A stretch of DNA of 64,000 bases from positions 36,173,964 through 36,237,963 of the forward strand of contig CM034544.1 of NCBI GenBank assembly GCA_020002185.1. The letters run 5' to 3'. Positions 12,362 to 25,140 of the stretch are shown here, piece by piece. Origin of the DNA: Paraescarpia echinospica (taxonomy: Eukaryota > Annelida > Polychaeta > Sabellida > Siboglinidae). The notes beneath the pieces were generated by a model that was not told where the DNA came from, searched no databases, and was given only the letters and a program-made list of their open reading frames with translations. Numbering within the stretch: position 1 is the stretch's first letter; every line of letters starts with the position of its first letter. A program made the translations under genes and the position numbers.

Positions 12362-12822
12362 CAGTGAACCTCGCCTAAGTCGGATTCACCTAAGTCGGAT
12401 CTTTGCTCAACTCGGATAGAATTCCGAGGAACGGTTGATTTGTAATGAATTTCCTATACAAATCTTTGTGTAAATTGGATCTTTGCCTAACTCGGAATAA
12501 CTGAGTCGGTCCATTTGATCCGAGATAATGTGTTTTTTCCTCGCCTAAGTCGGAACGCTGTATTCAACAGAATCACTTGGTAAGCTATAACCTTAGAGAT
12601 CCGTGCCAAAATGAAGCATAACACTGTTTTAATACTGTATGATGTTGTATGTTGCTTGTGGACATCAACATTTAGAGTTACCGTGTTATTTACAGTTACC
12701 TAAGGGCTTTTAGAGGGTTGCCTTTGGCGCTGGGATATGTCAACCTTGGCTAAGTCAGATTTTTGCGCAATTCGGATTAAATCACTCGGTTCGATTTAAT
12801 CCAACTTATGCGAGGTTTACTG
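12362..12822. mobile_element. pogo/Tigger-type MITE
   Basis: The left end CAGTGAACCTCGCCTAAGTC and the inverted right end CAGTAAACCTCGCATAAGTT form terminal inverted repeats, with subterminal AAGTCGGA boxes repeated inside (12370-12420, 12540-12560, 12750-12800). A TA follows the right end, as expected for Tc1/mariner-pogo target sites; the left TA is not intact. At 461 bp without a transposase ORF it is non-autonomous. Confidence 0.7.
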
Positions 12823-14640
12823 TAATTTGTTTTGATCAGTTCATTCAATTCCAATTCAATCTGGTTTGATTTTTTATTAAAATTTATGTGTATGTTTTAT
12901 CGGTTCAATTCCAAATCAAACAATAATTGATAGTATGTCTGCGATACACTATCCTTTTCACATAAGAAGGGTTTAGTGGCTGCTTGCAGACTATTGAACC
13001 AAAACTCCAATTGGTGTGAAAAATATCACAATATTATTTTTGTGCTGGTTTTACAATTTGTACTTGAACTAATATTTATCTGTCAACCAAGCAGCAGTGT
13101 AGCAGTATGGTTTAATTGGTTGTCAGAAAACTACATAAAAAGTAACAAGAATTAAAGTGACACAAAAGTAAGATTATTGACATTATGATTTTATTTATTC
13201 ATTAAAAAAAATTGAATAAGGCTATATATATTAACATTTGAAATATAGATTGTTTTATTTAATTCAAACTCAACATAATTATAAATTGAAGTTCTAAATG
13301 TCAAATTGCTGTAGCCCAAAAATTACTGGAGTTGAGAGGCTCCTATTTTGGTTTCATGTTCATCTTCTCAAGGGATATCACCAAATTGATTTTACAAAAA
13401 CTGAAGAGTTGAGTGCATCCAATTTCAGAATTATTGGTTACCTTCACATAGAATGACCCACTATATGACCATATTATTAATGGTAACAAAAACTCCATAA
13501 TTAATCCAGACATGATCTTTATTCAGTATCTGTCTTTATTGCAGACCATTACATAACCATTGTCCACTCGCATTCCGCTGTCCCCAGGGCCTACTACATC
13601 TAATCTACTGCACATCACATCAAGTCGGTATGTACTGCATTGTTCATATGGAAACTCTTATTGATTTCTCACGTGGAAAAAATAATTCTACATTATCTTT
13701 TTTGTAATGAGATAATTTAACAAATACTTTACCGTAATAGTGCACAAACACAATGTCATGATTCCACGAAAGAGGGTTGCTCCTACTTCCACCATTACAC
13801 CACGACATGTTCTGCCAGCTCTTCCCCACCTGACAAATTACTGCCACACTGGACAACTTAAATAGTATTTCACAGTTACCTGCTCAAATACTTTTCCAAA
13901 AGACAGCACTTCTTCTATGAAGGTAGGACAGAAGTCATACATTGCAATAGGTATTTATTTGTAAAAAATTGATCTCAGTCATTCTAATAATAGTACCACT
14001 AATGTATTGTGGCATGGTAACATAGTGGTTAGATCATCAGAATCTTACAAGTCTCTGCCATTTCAAAGCTTGTGGAGTTTTGCTCATTCCACATTGCTCC
14101 AGTTCACTCGGATAAATAAATGAATACCTCACAGTGATACTATTTTCGTAGTATATGCATTGTGCAGCTGAATACTTCCCAGAGGAGGATGGTGGTTGAA
14201 TGGATAGGACTGTCAGGTGTTAACTATGTCACAGAGATGGCGTGAATACTTCTCAACAGTATTCACCTAGTTTAGTGTAATAAATTATCCATGTAATAGT
14301 AACGATAACAAAATACAGTCACTGTATATACCATATGTAAGATACATGACAAAAACGAGTGATGATAAATGCAACTGTGGAGGACTGTCATAATGGGATG
14401 CCTTGTTTGTAAGGATCAATATTATTTTGTCAATGTCTGATTATGAATACTTGGCCATTTGAGTATGATTCAAACAGTCAACATTTTAAAACACGATTAC
14501 CGAGAACAATTATAGAAGACATATTTATACATTATTGTCATTTGGAAAATGGCGTTTCAAAGTTCACTGAAAGCCGACCAGTCGTAAGGAAAGTAATTCA
14601 CAGCAGCTTACTAACAAGATATAGATGCTGATGGGTTTGA
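12823..14640. other. Long non-coding or unrecognised stretch
   Basis: No domain recognised. A 70-codon minus frame at 13644-13856 contains SWQNMSWCNGG and is followed by a possible donor, but no partner exon was found. I do not call it a gene. Confidence 0.35.
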
Positions 14641-14798
14641 TGCTTTTTGTTGGTAAGAATGTTATTACAATACTGTATGTCCTGTTTATTATACGTATGA
14701 AAGCACGGCGCATACTGTCTGCTCTGGTATGGAAGGCCAATCCCTAGCGCAGACAACCCTGTTAACGTTGCGGATGTCTGGTCAAGAAGGCGCAAGCA

Positions 14799-15005
14799 GT
14801 GGGTGCTGCGAACGACAAAACACAGCAGCAGATTTACCAGCAAACCCAAATGTTCATGGAAAGAGTGAATGATGTATTTGTGAGAAATCTGAAACAGCCA
14901 GGAATCACTGTCCCAACTGGAATTGCAGTCCTTGGGGCAGATGTGCCCAAGTCAATGAAACATGATCTGCTGCCATCAAGAGGCAGTCGATTTGTAAATA
15001 AATAG
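14799..15005 (+). CDS. Unrecognised small ORF
   Basis: Sixty-eight codons from ATG to TAG, with an amphipathic Gln-rich start (QQQIYQQTQMFMERVNDVF) and a tail GITVPTGIAVLGADVPKSM. The frame stays open upstream to about 14780, so it may be a terminal exon rather than a complete gene. No family recognised. The stop codon lies in the left arm of the hairpin at 14984-15036. Confidence 0.25.
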   Translation: MGAANDKTQQQIYQQTQMFMERVNDVFVRNLKQPGITVPTGIAVLGADVPKSMKHDLLPSRGSRFVNK

Positions 15006-15036
15006 CCAATCCAACTATTTATTTATAAATCGACTG
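14984..15036. other. Hairpin: 22-bp inverted repeat
   Basis: Arms 14984-15005 and 15015-15036 pair at 21 of 22 positions around a 9-base loop. It overlaps the end of the small ORF above. Confidence 0.8.
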
Positions 15037-15878
15037 ACAATTGACAAGGACGTTTCAAGGGACTAGCTGTTTTGTTTGCATTTCCCCCTACAGCCATAGT
15101 TTTGTATAAGGTGACAAATGCATCCTCTAGTTTAGTCTAGTTCAGTCCTCCAGTGCCAAGTGGAATCCCTCATGTTGTGTCCCATCGAGTGTAAGGAAGT
15201 GTGATCGTATTTGATGGCTGGCACACGCTGGTATAACTCTCAGTACCTTTCGGCCCAGCCTGCCATGGATCCACCAGATGAACTGTCTATATGCAGCCCA
15301 CCTCAGAGACCTGAAATAAAATAAGGCTCAAATAAATTTACTAACATTGTCAGCAGGTGACGTATGAAAATAGGTTTGAGGTAGTTCATTTCCTTGTCAA
15401 ATTGGTATATATCAACAAGCAGTGTTTTTATGAAATCATTTGAACCTTTCTTCAATTCTCGCATAGGCGTGCTACTCAAAATGTTCTAGAAAGATCCTAT
15501 GTTGTTTACTATTTAAAGATTTCTACTAACTATGCCTAGTATATACAGTTTATGAAACTTCATACATATTATATATGTTTATACATTTTAAAATTGCTGT
15601 TGCTTTGCTTGATGTTCTGGTTACTGTAGTATTATCGTCATTGTTGATATATGTCAAGTAATATTTAACAACATATTTCACGGCTGTTATAACACATGAA
15701 TATATACTTGTTCGTAGGCGTGTCTAGTTGCCAGTTATCTAACAGAATGTGATTCGTAGCAACTAGTAGATTTCCTTGGCCATTCGTAACGCATCGTAGT
15801 CCACCTGCAACAAAGAACCAAGCGTTTAAATGAAATTGTTACACGAATAATAAACAAACAGGGATTGTTATTACTACA
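15037..15878. other. Non-coding stretch
   Basis: Nothing recognisable. An AAATAAAATAAGG run near 15312 is not tied to a gene. Confidence 0.4.
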
Positions 15879-15995
15879 GTGGAATCTCGCTATATGGTGA
15901 CCTTGGTAATACAGCCTCGGTATAACATAGGATATCAGTACTACCGCTAGTAAGATAACTTTTTATTCAGTCTCAAGGGTGACCTTAAAAGTGAG
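15879..15995. mobile_element. Short pogo-like MITE remnant
   Basis: TACAGTGGAATCTCGCTATA at the left and the inverse of GGAACCTCACTTTTAAGGTC at the right resemble pogo/Tigger ends, with GGTGACCTT boxes inside each end. About 115 bp, degenerate, no ORF. Confidence 0.35.
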
Positions 15996-16904
15996 GTTCC
16001 AATGTTCCATTCTGAATGAAGCCAATTTCACAAGCAGAATGGATTAGGATTGTCTTTCTGTATCTATACAAGAATTATGCCCCCTCTCTATAAATTTAAT
16101 TCAAGCCTATTAAAAGAACAATTAATACTGCCACATATTTCTCTCATACGGTGATACACATGCATAGTCGTTACTGTAAATATAAAAATGGGAACACAAC
16201 AGTTAACCTGTTTGTTTTCTATCATAATTTTGAAGTCGGTTCCTGGAACCGTTTTTTTTAAACGGCGAAGGTATAACCTTAGGTAATATTCCCATAAAAT
16301 GTAAAACTGGACACTCAGACACCGAACCCACGGCACTGGCATGAGAACTGAGGACTGTCGTCGAATCGAGGTGCCACCGACCGAGCGATCGACTCACTCA
16401 GTTCATACGTTTATTTAAATTATTACCCAGCCCGGACCTCATAATGAGCAGACACATGAATAATTACCTTCACCGACATGCTCTGCGTGCTGACGAGTCG
16501 CAGCCGTTTTCTGAGAGCAGACACTCCTTTCTGAACCAAAAAATCAACCTGACACTTTCCACAGCGACACCGTCACCACCAGTCGCCAGCCAGTTACGTT
16601 TCGGCTTGTTAGTCGCCTCTGCATTTCTACTTCCCGCGCGTCTACGTTATCATGCTTACGGTCACCAGAAGGCTCTGGTCTATCTTGCAATACTGGCCCT
16701 AGTCTTTGCGGTTGAAACCGATATCAAGCTACTTCTGAATCTATTTCATCAGACGAAGAATCAGTACCGTAACGACATGCCATCTTGTCTAAACGCAATG
16801 GGTAACATGTTTACTACAAAACCACTGACGATAACAAATATAATTATAGTTGGAAATAGTTAGTTTGCATTAACTCTTTTAGGTGCTTAATCCCAAAAAG
16901 TTCC
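15996..16904. other. Unrecognised stretch with a 139-codon plus frame
   Basis: An open frame at 16444-16863 begins MSRHMNNYLHRHALRADE and has one hydrophobic stretch (about codons 55-85). It has no recognised domain and no splice-site logic, so it is not called a gene. Confidence 0.25.
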
Positions 16905-17255
16905 CTCATGCTTCCCTTTAACCGTGCTTAATGTCGACGTTGTCATTTTTTACAACAATAGCTGACTGAAGAAGTGAGTTAGTATCACATAGTGTTGTAA
17001 GCATCGAAATTATCGTCTTCAAACTAGTTAATGACCCAGGTCACAGTGTCCCAGCAAAATGTATGCAACTTTAGTGTGTTTGTCAACAAAGGCGAATTAA
17101 TGTGTATTTCTTATAATAACCAGCATTAGTTTTACTGTGGGTTTTTTTCTCCAATAAGAGTGTTCTCGGCTGCCTAGTCCCGTTTGCTTTTTAATAACTG
17201 ATACATATGTGTATATGTTGTATATATGTATAATCGAGTTAGCGTAAGCCATATG
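16905..17255. repeat. Dispersed composite repeat, isolated middle block
   Basis: Close to 7690-7995 in copy B, including shared phrases GTAAGCATCGAAATTAT and TATGTATAATCGAGTTAGCG. A diverged copy lies at 31090-31260. Confidence 0.85.
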
Positions 17256-17389
17256 GTGTTATGTGAAACACAGGCGAAAATCCTTTGTGGATAACAATTA
17301 ATACCAACAGCAAACAAATGATGCAGAAGATACGCAGGAGTCTATCAGACGTTTTGCTAGACATATCCAACTATGATATTTTTTCACGG

Positions 17390-18457
17390 AACTAAATCAA
17401 CCAAATTAAAAGAGAACTTTATACCAAAATCAACCTGTAATCCACCCTGCCATAACGAGGGCATCAACTCTAAATTGGAACAACTGAAATAGTTTAGCTC
17501 GAAAACTAATAAACACCGGAATAGTGTTGGTAATTTGTTAGAGTCGCATTTGGCATCGATTTCGGCACTCAAGACAAACCCATCTATTATTATTATTAAA
17601 CTTGCTGATAAAGGCTTGGCCAGAGGAGAATCGACAGCTTGCGAACAAAACATTATACTAAACTAGACACACCGGCCTATCCACAAGCCGCAGTCCGCGT
17701 TTCGGCAACACTAGACAGACTACGACAAACAGGTTACATATCCAAGAAGCAACGATATTATTTAGAGTCACCGGATACACCTCGACCACGTCTGCTCTAT
17801 CTCTATTACCCAAGATTGATAAGGCTAAAGATAAATGGCCTCGGCCTCAAATGCCTCCAGGACGATCGAGCATATCCGATTGCAACAGCGAATCATATAA
17901 AATAGCTGAGTATATTGACTATGTTTAGCCCCATTGGCAGTAACACATGCTTCGTATGTTAAAAACACTTTCCTTAGAACACAATGACTTTCTATTCGGA
18001 TCAAACTGGTACATTCAAATTTTCGGCACTGCAATGGGGAAACGATTTGCCCCTAACTATGCTAATCTTTTTATGGCTCAGTGGGAGAAACAAGCACTAA
18101 GGAAATGCAACAAATTACCATTAATCTATTTACGATACTTGGACGATATTTTCGGAATCTAGATATATGGGAATGATGAATTTCTTTGACATTCTAAATA
18201 GCCATCAAAATTGCGTAAAATTAACGTCAGTTACGAGTAAACACTCAATAGACTTATTGGACACTACGATCTTTAAAGGCGAACGCTTTAATTCGAGGGG
18301 GCATCTTGACAGCAAGGTTTATTTTAAACCAACAAATACACATCAACTACTGTACAAAGAATCGTTCCATCCGAAACATACCTTCTCTGGTATCGTCAAG
18401 TCGCAACTATTACGATTTCACAGGATTTGCAACAATAAATCAGACTTTGAGGTCTGA
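17390..18457 (+). mobile_element. Penelope-like retroelement, decayed reverse transcriptase
   Basis: Pieces in order are: NPSIIIIKLADKG (about 17577-17615), VSATLDRLRQTGYISKKQR (about 17699-17755), GTAMGKRFAPNYANLFMA (about 18024-18080), the catalytic YLRYLDDIFGI (about 18128-18162), HSIDLLDTTIF and FKPTNTHQLLYKESFHPKH (about 18240-18390). Frames shift at least three times and a stop follows the catalytic motif. The C-terminal GIY-YIG region expected in this family is missing. Inactive. Confidence 0.7.
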
Positions 18458-18554
18458 CCATTTCTTCCTGTATTCCGTGTTTTCTTCTCTCCGGTACTGT
18501 CTTTTGATGTACTGTTTTTTTGTGAGCCCGCTTGTTCGTGTTCCATGCCAATAA

Positions 18555-18690
18555 CATCTCAACGTCCTCCCCTTCACTGCAGTCGGAAGACCTCCGTAGT
18601 GAACCACATGGTGATTGATGATTACATAGCCGAGATAGTGTTTCAATACTGTCGATGCGGCCTTCTGTAAGACAGCGCACAAGTACTATA
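18555..18690. repeat. Dispersed 135-bp repeat, copy 1
   Basis: Matches 54128-54262 in the same orientation with modest divergence; both contain GTGAACCACATGGTGATTGA. Both copies lie beside long microsatellites. Confidence 0.8.
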
Positions 18691-19165
18691 TATATTGTTA
18701 TTAATGTCATTATTGGCAAACTCTTTGTTTACTTGCTGCTTTTTATGAATATATATATATATATATATAATGACATTAATAATAATAAATACTTAATAAT
18801 ATAATAATAATAACAACACATAATAATAACAATCATCGTAATAATCATAATAATCATAATAATAATCATAATAATGAAAATAATCATAATAATAACGTCG
18901 GTGATGATGTGTGTGATAAATTATAAATTATTATGATGATGCTGAGGAGGGAGATGAAGACAACGACGGCGTCGTTGAAGGATGGTGATTATGATGACAA
19001 CGAACATTATGACGACGAGGCCCATCAATACTACTAGGAAAAGGACGAAGACACGTTTACAACGAACGGCTGCCACGCTGGCACCCAGTTGACATTTATT
19101 AAAGTATACTTAACAAGGATTTTCAAAACGAGACAGCCACTTACTTTCTAGGCGAACACATTAAA
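18691..19165. other. Low-complexity TA and AAT/ATG-rich stretch
   Basis: A TA run at 18751-18768 is followed by AATAAT/ATCATA units to 18895 and GATGATG-rich sequence to 19020. No gene. Confidence 0.7.
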
Positions 19166-19169
19166 TGTG

Positions 19170-19350
19170 GTTCATATGACGTATGTATGTATGTTTGTGT
19201 GTATGTGTGTATGTATCTGTGGTTATGTATGTAAGTATACATGTATGCATGCATGCATGCTTGTATGTATATATGTATGTATGTACAAATGTAAGTGTGT
19301 ATGCATGTATGTATGCATGCATGTTTATATGTATGCATGTATGCATGTAC
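19170..19350. repeat. (ATGT)n microsatellite
   Basis: Imperfect ATGT/GTAT/GCAT tetranucleotides. Frames through it (Cys/Val/Tyr/Met repeats) are artefacts. Confidence 0.9.
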
Positions 19351-19624
19351 CCAATATTGGTAAGTATTGATCACATCAACAAATATCATCCCAATATTCC
19401 AGTAGTAAACATAATGGTCACTAATCGATATAAGTAATGAATGAACACATGTTCTCATATTGATTATTTCGGTAGTACATCACAAACCCTTGATTTAACA
19501 TAGAAAGCGCTAAGGCAGGGATCAGTACTTGTTGAGCAACGTCCAACGAGATAGTATGCTTCGCAGAAAGAGAGTGAACCAGAATGGTAAATAATAATTC
19601 CAGTTAGGTCTTCCAGCTGCCAAA

Positions 19625-20590
19625 TGACACGACGCTATGGCGGTTTTGCATGATCAGTTAGGCCACTTAGGAAGAACAAGGAATGTAGACCTGGTTCGTG
19701 TCCGATTCTTCTGACCACTCATGGCAGAAAATGTTCGGAAGAAACTACGAACATGTGAAACCTGTATAAGAAAGAAAATCTACACAGGTCGTGCACCACT
19801 GGTGAACATCCGCACACACCAGCCATTGGAAATTGTCTGTATCGAATATCCAGCCTTGGAACCATCAAACGGAGGAATTGAAAATGTGTTAGTCATGACT
19901 GACCACTTCACACGCTATGCACAGGCTGTTCGCAGGCGAACGACACCATATAATTCCATGTTAAATGGGCAGTGTGAAATGTTCCATTCACCACTGTTGT
20001 TGGGCACACTAAGTGCATGTTGGGTACACTAAGTGCAATGAAGAAGGCCAACATTAGTGAATGCGTAAAATGTCACCAGAAATTAAGCAACTGGCTTCTC
20101 ACCATTTTACTTGATTTTTGGCACGCATCCACGACTGCCAAATAATCTGGTCATGGGGGTTCAATCAAACGAATGTCAAATAAAATGGATGACTACAGTG
20201 ATTATACAAAGAAGCTACAGTAATGGCTACAGTCCACATATATGGTTGATATAGGAGAAAGCAACAAGTCAGCCAATCGTCATACGGGGCTATACGACTA
20301 ACGAATTAGAGGAGGAACAGTTGCAATTGGTGATCGCGTTTTGATACGAAATGGTCGCCTGCGACGCCAAAACAAACAGGCAAACCGGTGGGAAGACGAT
20401 GTCTATGCTGTGAAGGAACAATCAGATACTGCAAATCTGATGTTGTTGGTGCAGAGAGAAGGAGTGCATGGAGATAAGAGAACTCTACATCGGAACATCA
20501 ACTTACTCCCGCTACCTGTGCAGAAGAAGGCATCCGTGTCGGTGACGCGATCAGGATGGCAGTTCCGAGGTGGAAATACTTCACGCTAAC
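19625..20590 (+). mobile_element. Gypsy-type retrotransposon integrase, internally deleted
   Basis: The zinc-binding H-H and C-C pairs are visible (HDQLGHLGRTR near 19649-19680, CETCIRKK near 19756-19780). The start of the DDE core (IEYPALEPSNGGIENVLVMTD, 19841-19903) follows, including the first Asp context. After a deletion comes NSMLNGQCEMF, the integrase NGxxER region in altered form, then a C-terminal segment VAIGDRVLIRNGRLRRQNK (20324-20380). The second catalytic Asp region is gone and there are several stops. A 20-base duplication (GGGCACACTAAGTGCATGTT-like) sits at 19997-20038. No LTRs found. Confidence 0.75.
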
Positions 20591-21290
20591 AGCGACAATG
20601 CGTCAGAAAATGAAATGGTTGAAGGAGAGCTTGCTGAGGACAGATAGGTGGTGGACACTGCTGAAGATCTGCAGTGTCTGGTCAGGTTGCCGTCACCAGC
20701 TGTGTGTAACCGGCCTAAACGTGAAACACGAGTTTATCAGATATGTCAGTATGTTGTCGGATCTATGATTCGTCTTCCCTTCTTCAATGTCCACTGCACC
20801 GAAATACACTGAGAAAACGTAAATACGTGTTATGTCGCATGAAAAATACACGCAATGTCGTTCCCAAAATTGTTTGATTCCCAACCTGGATTATGAACAG
20901 CTAGATTAGGAAACCTCTTCCCTCTGCATATGATATTGTGATTTGAACAGGTCTGCCAGGGAGTAAACTTTGAGCAGGGCACTGCGCTGTATACGAAATT
21001 ACCTTCTTTAATGCTGTGTCCATTCCGAGTAACACTATTGTTAGTTGAATTGTAATTTATTACTGAGAGGGTCTAATATGCAAGGTGATGTTATGTCCAG
21101 CCCTACATTATGAATAACAACGTAGTCAACATAACTTCAATAAGACTCATGTGAGCGGTCAGTATGGTACACTATAAAACAGTGTTTACAATGTCCTGAT
21201 TTCAGAAGGAAAACAAACATAACGTGTCGCTTTCAATGATGATCTATCAGTAATGATCACTCGAGCTATTTCTTAGAAAAAGAACAAGAA
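20591..21290. other. Stretch after the Gypsy relic, no gene seen
   Basis: No open frame of note. It may be the decayed 3' end of the same retrotransposon, but no LTR could be matched. Confidence 0.35.
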
Positions 21291-22680
21291 CAAGAAGTTT
21301 ATTTTGACCCCAAAATATAACACATATTCATACAATAAACACATCAGGTATATACATTTACACAAATAAAATATACATCCATACATAATAATGTGTGTAT
21401 GTACCATTTTTGAAACCAGGATAGTAATTAATTAACAGAAAAATCACCTTTTAATGTTATGATAAATAGGGGGTCAGTGGCTCTGATTAAGACATATTGT
21501 CGGTATCATAGGAGTCACCGCAGTTATGACAAATATATTTTGTTTAAATATATGATGTCCTTTCAAGTTATGTGTCTATCTAAAATATACAATTTAAGTG
21601 TGAATTATATGTGGCAGTAAATGTTCTTTATAGGGATTGATATAATCAAAACTGTGTATGTACTTGATTACTAAAATTGTCGTCCATTTATAAACAATTT
21701 ACATTACTGAATTTGGTTACATGAATAGCAATTTAGAAGGGTACATGTATCTTTGTATTTTTTCAGGAGAATGTGTTTAGTGTAAATTGCAAAGCCTCGG
21801 TGGCTATGCGTATATATCGTTTCTTTCACTATTTCAGGAGTGTCGTTTATAACGTATGGCAAGTTATATTTAAGACATTGTTTTGCAAATTCATGTTTAG
21901 TTCTGGCAGTATGTATATTTTTAGATTTCCGAGTGTATATTAACATATGATGTAATCTGCCAGTTTAATAAGTAAACAGGTAGATTTTTGTGAGCGTATT
22001 TAAAGTAAAATTGTAATACTTTAACAAATTAAGTTGCTTAAAAAGTGGCTCTGTGTGAGAATTGTATCCACTTGACGTTATAATACGAACAGCTTTTTTC
22101 TTAATTTTCATCAATCTGTTTCTTTTGTATCCCCCTGCCATAATACACTAGTTTATATGTGGTAATAGTAACGATTGATATAGCATTTTTTTATTTCTAA
22201 AGGTAATACTTGTTTTAGCCTATTTAATATGCCAGCCATTTTTGTACATTTATTATACATTTTTCTCTATGTCTTTTCCAATTTAAATTTGAATCCAGGG
22301 TTAACTCTATGAAATTAAATTCATCCACTTTTTTAATATATGTATTATCTATTGTAGAGGGTAATGTATGGGGTTGTGTAACTTTATTGGGGGCATGGAA
22401 AATCATATATTTACATTTAGTTTTATTTAGTGATAGTTTATTTATACTTAGCCACTCAACAACTTTGGAGAGTTCACTGTTTATTGAAGATTCAATTGTG
22501 TCATATTGTATATTATTACTTAAAGATGTTATAATAGTAAATAACGTGGTGTCATCTGCATACATTATAAACTTAAATATGTTACTAGCTTGTGGGAAGT
22601 CATTTATATATATAATAAATAACAATGGCCCAAGGATTGACTTGTGGGATACCAACTGCTATTGGAAGAATTTCAGATTT
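21290..22680 (-). mobile_element. LINE fragment: reverse transcriptase C-terminal half and 3' end
   Basis: Minus strand. SILGPLLFIIYINDFP (near 22610-22650) leads to the catalytic YADD (plus 22551-22562), then SINKLSLNKTKCKYMIF, all in one open frame at 22224-22655. After a frame break the C-terminal frame 21704-21946 reads NIHTARTKHEFAKQCLKYN, a typical LINE ORF2 tail. AT-rich 3' UTR runs to about 21290. The 5' part, including the endonuclease, is absent. L2/CR1/BS-like; clade unresolved. Confidence 0.75.
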
Positions 22681-22739
22681 TATATAAATATGTGTCTACT
22701 TTCGAATAATAGTAGCTATATATTTGATAACTAACGACA

Positions 22740-23608
22740 TACAACATTACTTTTTGGTTAAGAGTAACGATATATCTGCGTGTTCGTCATATCTTCATGT
22801 ACATTATGTCAACGAAGACGATGTTATTTGCAAATAGCATTAATTCGGTGTGTCTTCGTCCGTCTCATAAGCAAAGGTGTTTGTGGAATGACGTCATGTA
22901 TGACGTCATACAATTTGAATATTTAATTAACATGAAACCATTGAACGTCCTGAAGTCGTGCTTGCTGTCATTTGTATTGTGTGTCCATGATAGTTCACGA
23001 TTGGTGTTCCGCACACGATGGTCTGAATACTGTGTGTCGGTTTATCCGGCAGATGACCTTGGTTGTCTCATTAACAGATGTTGCAAGTTCTTAGAAAATA
23101 ATGTTGCCATTGTCTTCCTCCAGACTCATAGCATCAATTGTCGGATATTGTTTGTACTGATACAAATGATGCCATTTAACGATCAGCAGTGCAAAGTAAA
23201 TGTATTGCATGCAAATGTGCATGTTGAAAGTATCGTTTTTATGGTATGGCAATTACTCTTCATGACGATTTTTACTGTACTCTTTTGAAATTACTCTGGT
23301 GTAGGGACATAAACATTTAGATAAGGTTCACATGTACTGTAGGGATAACTGATAAATGCATTATTCAAATGTTCACACTTTCTGTACGAACAGTAAAGTA
23401 AAACTTCCGACAAACATTGATAATATACACGGTGACGTAAACATCGGGTCAATGTGGAAGCATCATTATGAACATTTATTTAATGATGTGGAGGATAGTC
23501 GATGTGATAAAGTTTGTTATGACTGTTCCACTGACAATACAGGAATGAAAGTTGGTGCAGATGAACTGATGGATATTATTAATGGACTCTCAAAAAATAA
23601 GTCACCAG

Positions 23609-23612
<4 letters not shown>
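22740..23612 (+). mobile_element. LINE fragment: endonuclease end and linker
   Basis: The frame 23356-23612 reads IGSMWKHHYEHLFNDV and ends DIINGLSKNKSPG, the standard junction before the reverse transcriptase; a GT microsatellite replaces what should follow. Upstream, the frame 22797-23288 contains NNVAIVFLQTHSINCRILF and MPFNDQQCKV, which resembles the middle of an EEP endonuclease. The first part is confident, the second less so. Head-to-head with the preceding minus-strand LINE. Confidence 0.55.
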
Positions 23613-23703
<91 letters not shown>

Positions 23704-23720
23704 CACGCGCGCGCGTGTGG
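23612..23720. repeat. (GT)n-(GC)n microsatellite
   Basis: About 84 bases of GT followed by alternating GCGCGC/ACGCGC to 23717: alternating purine-pyrimidine throughout, a good candidate for Z-DNA. Confidence 0.97.
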
Positions 23721-24117
23721 GCGTTTGTGAGTATGCTACGACTGCGGCTGCGGCTGTTACAGTCATTGCTACTGCTACTCACGCAGGCGCAGGTGCTGTT
23801 GCAGTTTTCGCCCATTGTTTTTACAATACTTTGCGAACCTCTTATTAATCCATTTGACATTCATGTGTATTCAATAGCCAACCTAGAAATGTGCTATCCT
23901 GTGAATTGTTTTATTGATTTGTACTCATATGGGGTCCTAGAACAAATTCAGATAGGTTGCCCAAACAGCAACTTTTGGTAAGTTGCATAATTGCAGCGTT
24001 CATTCAAAAACTTCCAATAAGAACCCATAGCAAAAGCCTCCCTAGCGCACAGCAGATACACTAAATAATCCATTGACTCAAATTACATAAATATCCAGAA
24101 GATGACGCCACCATGCG
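23721..24117. other. Unrecognised stretch
   Basis: No exon supported. Remaining exons of the inverted gene at 27585-30164 would be expected in this direction, but nothing resembling Ig or CILP sequence is visible. Confidence 0.4.
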
Positions 24118-24362
24118 TTGTCAAAGTTTGTGGCCGCAGCGTATGGGGGGCTGAAAGGTATCGTCAATGGGAAATCCTGGGTGAAAGCCATGCCGTCCGT
24201 TCGGGGCGGGTCAGCGGCGCTCTTGCAGCGGTTTCTATCAACAGGACTGAAGACATTTGAGCAGATGGAGCAGAACATGGACACTGCTCGCGTCCGTCCA
24301 ACTGGTCGGCACAGGGTGGACAATTTCATTCTGCCCGCCCTCCTCGTCCACCAGTTTGAGCG

Positions 24363-24619
<257 letters not shown>

Positions 24620-25140
24620 TGACATTTACTTCAAGCAGTTGACCATGGAGCGCATGCTGAAGTATTTATTCCTCGCTTGCCATGCGCAGTACGCCCGCTA
24701 TCCCACTCAGTAAGTGCTGGAGACGCGTACGCTCCCTCCTGAGGCCTGGGCGGACCTTGTGTCCGGCGGCTATGTCTGTCGACACCGTTGATGATACTGG
24801 AACATTGTCTACGATGATCAGTTTGGCGAGCAGACTACAATCGAGATCGGAATGGGAGCTCTCAAGGGCATGGCTCTGTCTGCTGAGCTTGTTTGTGAGT
24901 TGATTGACGCATCACCGTGCACGTGTCCGACCGCGTGGACTATATCTACTCCGCTGATCGTGCGTTTAATGCTGCCTGCAGTGCAGGGGTGGCTCTCCAT
25001 CGGCCCACCCACCGTATCGTGGGGGAGTCCGCAAACAACGACGCACACCGGCCAGGCAAACGGGCGTCAACACAGCAAACCTCCTGAAGATACGTCTGAT
25101 CCCCATCGTGCGACATGTCAAGGCATTACGGTGACCTAAT

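Noticed and set aside
16444..16863. 139-codon ORF with a hydrophobic stretch
   Set aside because: No domain, no splice or promoter support, flanked by repeats.
22797..23288. Independent 163-codon protein gene
   Set aside because: Segments resemble a LINE endonuclease and it directly precedes a LINE linker, so it is treated as part of that relic.
23579..23981. Cys-Val and Thr-His repeat frames
   Set aside because: GT/GC microsatellite. The sequence after it has no recognisable domain.
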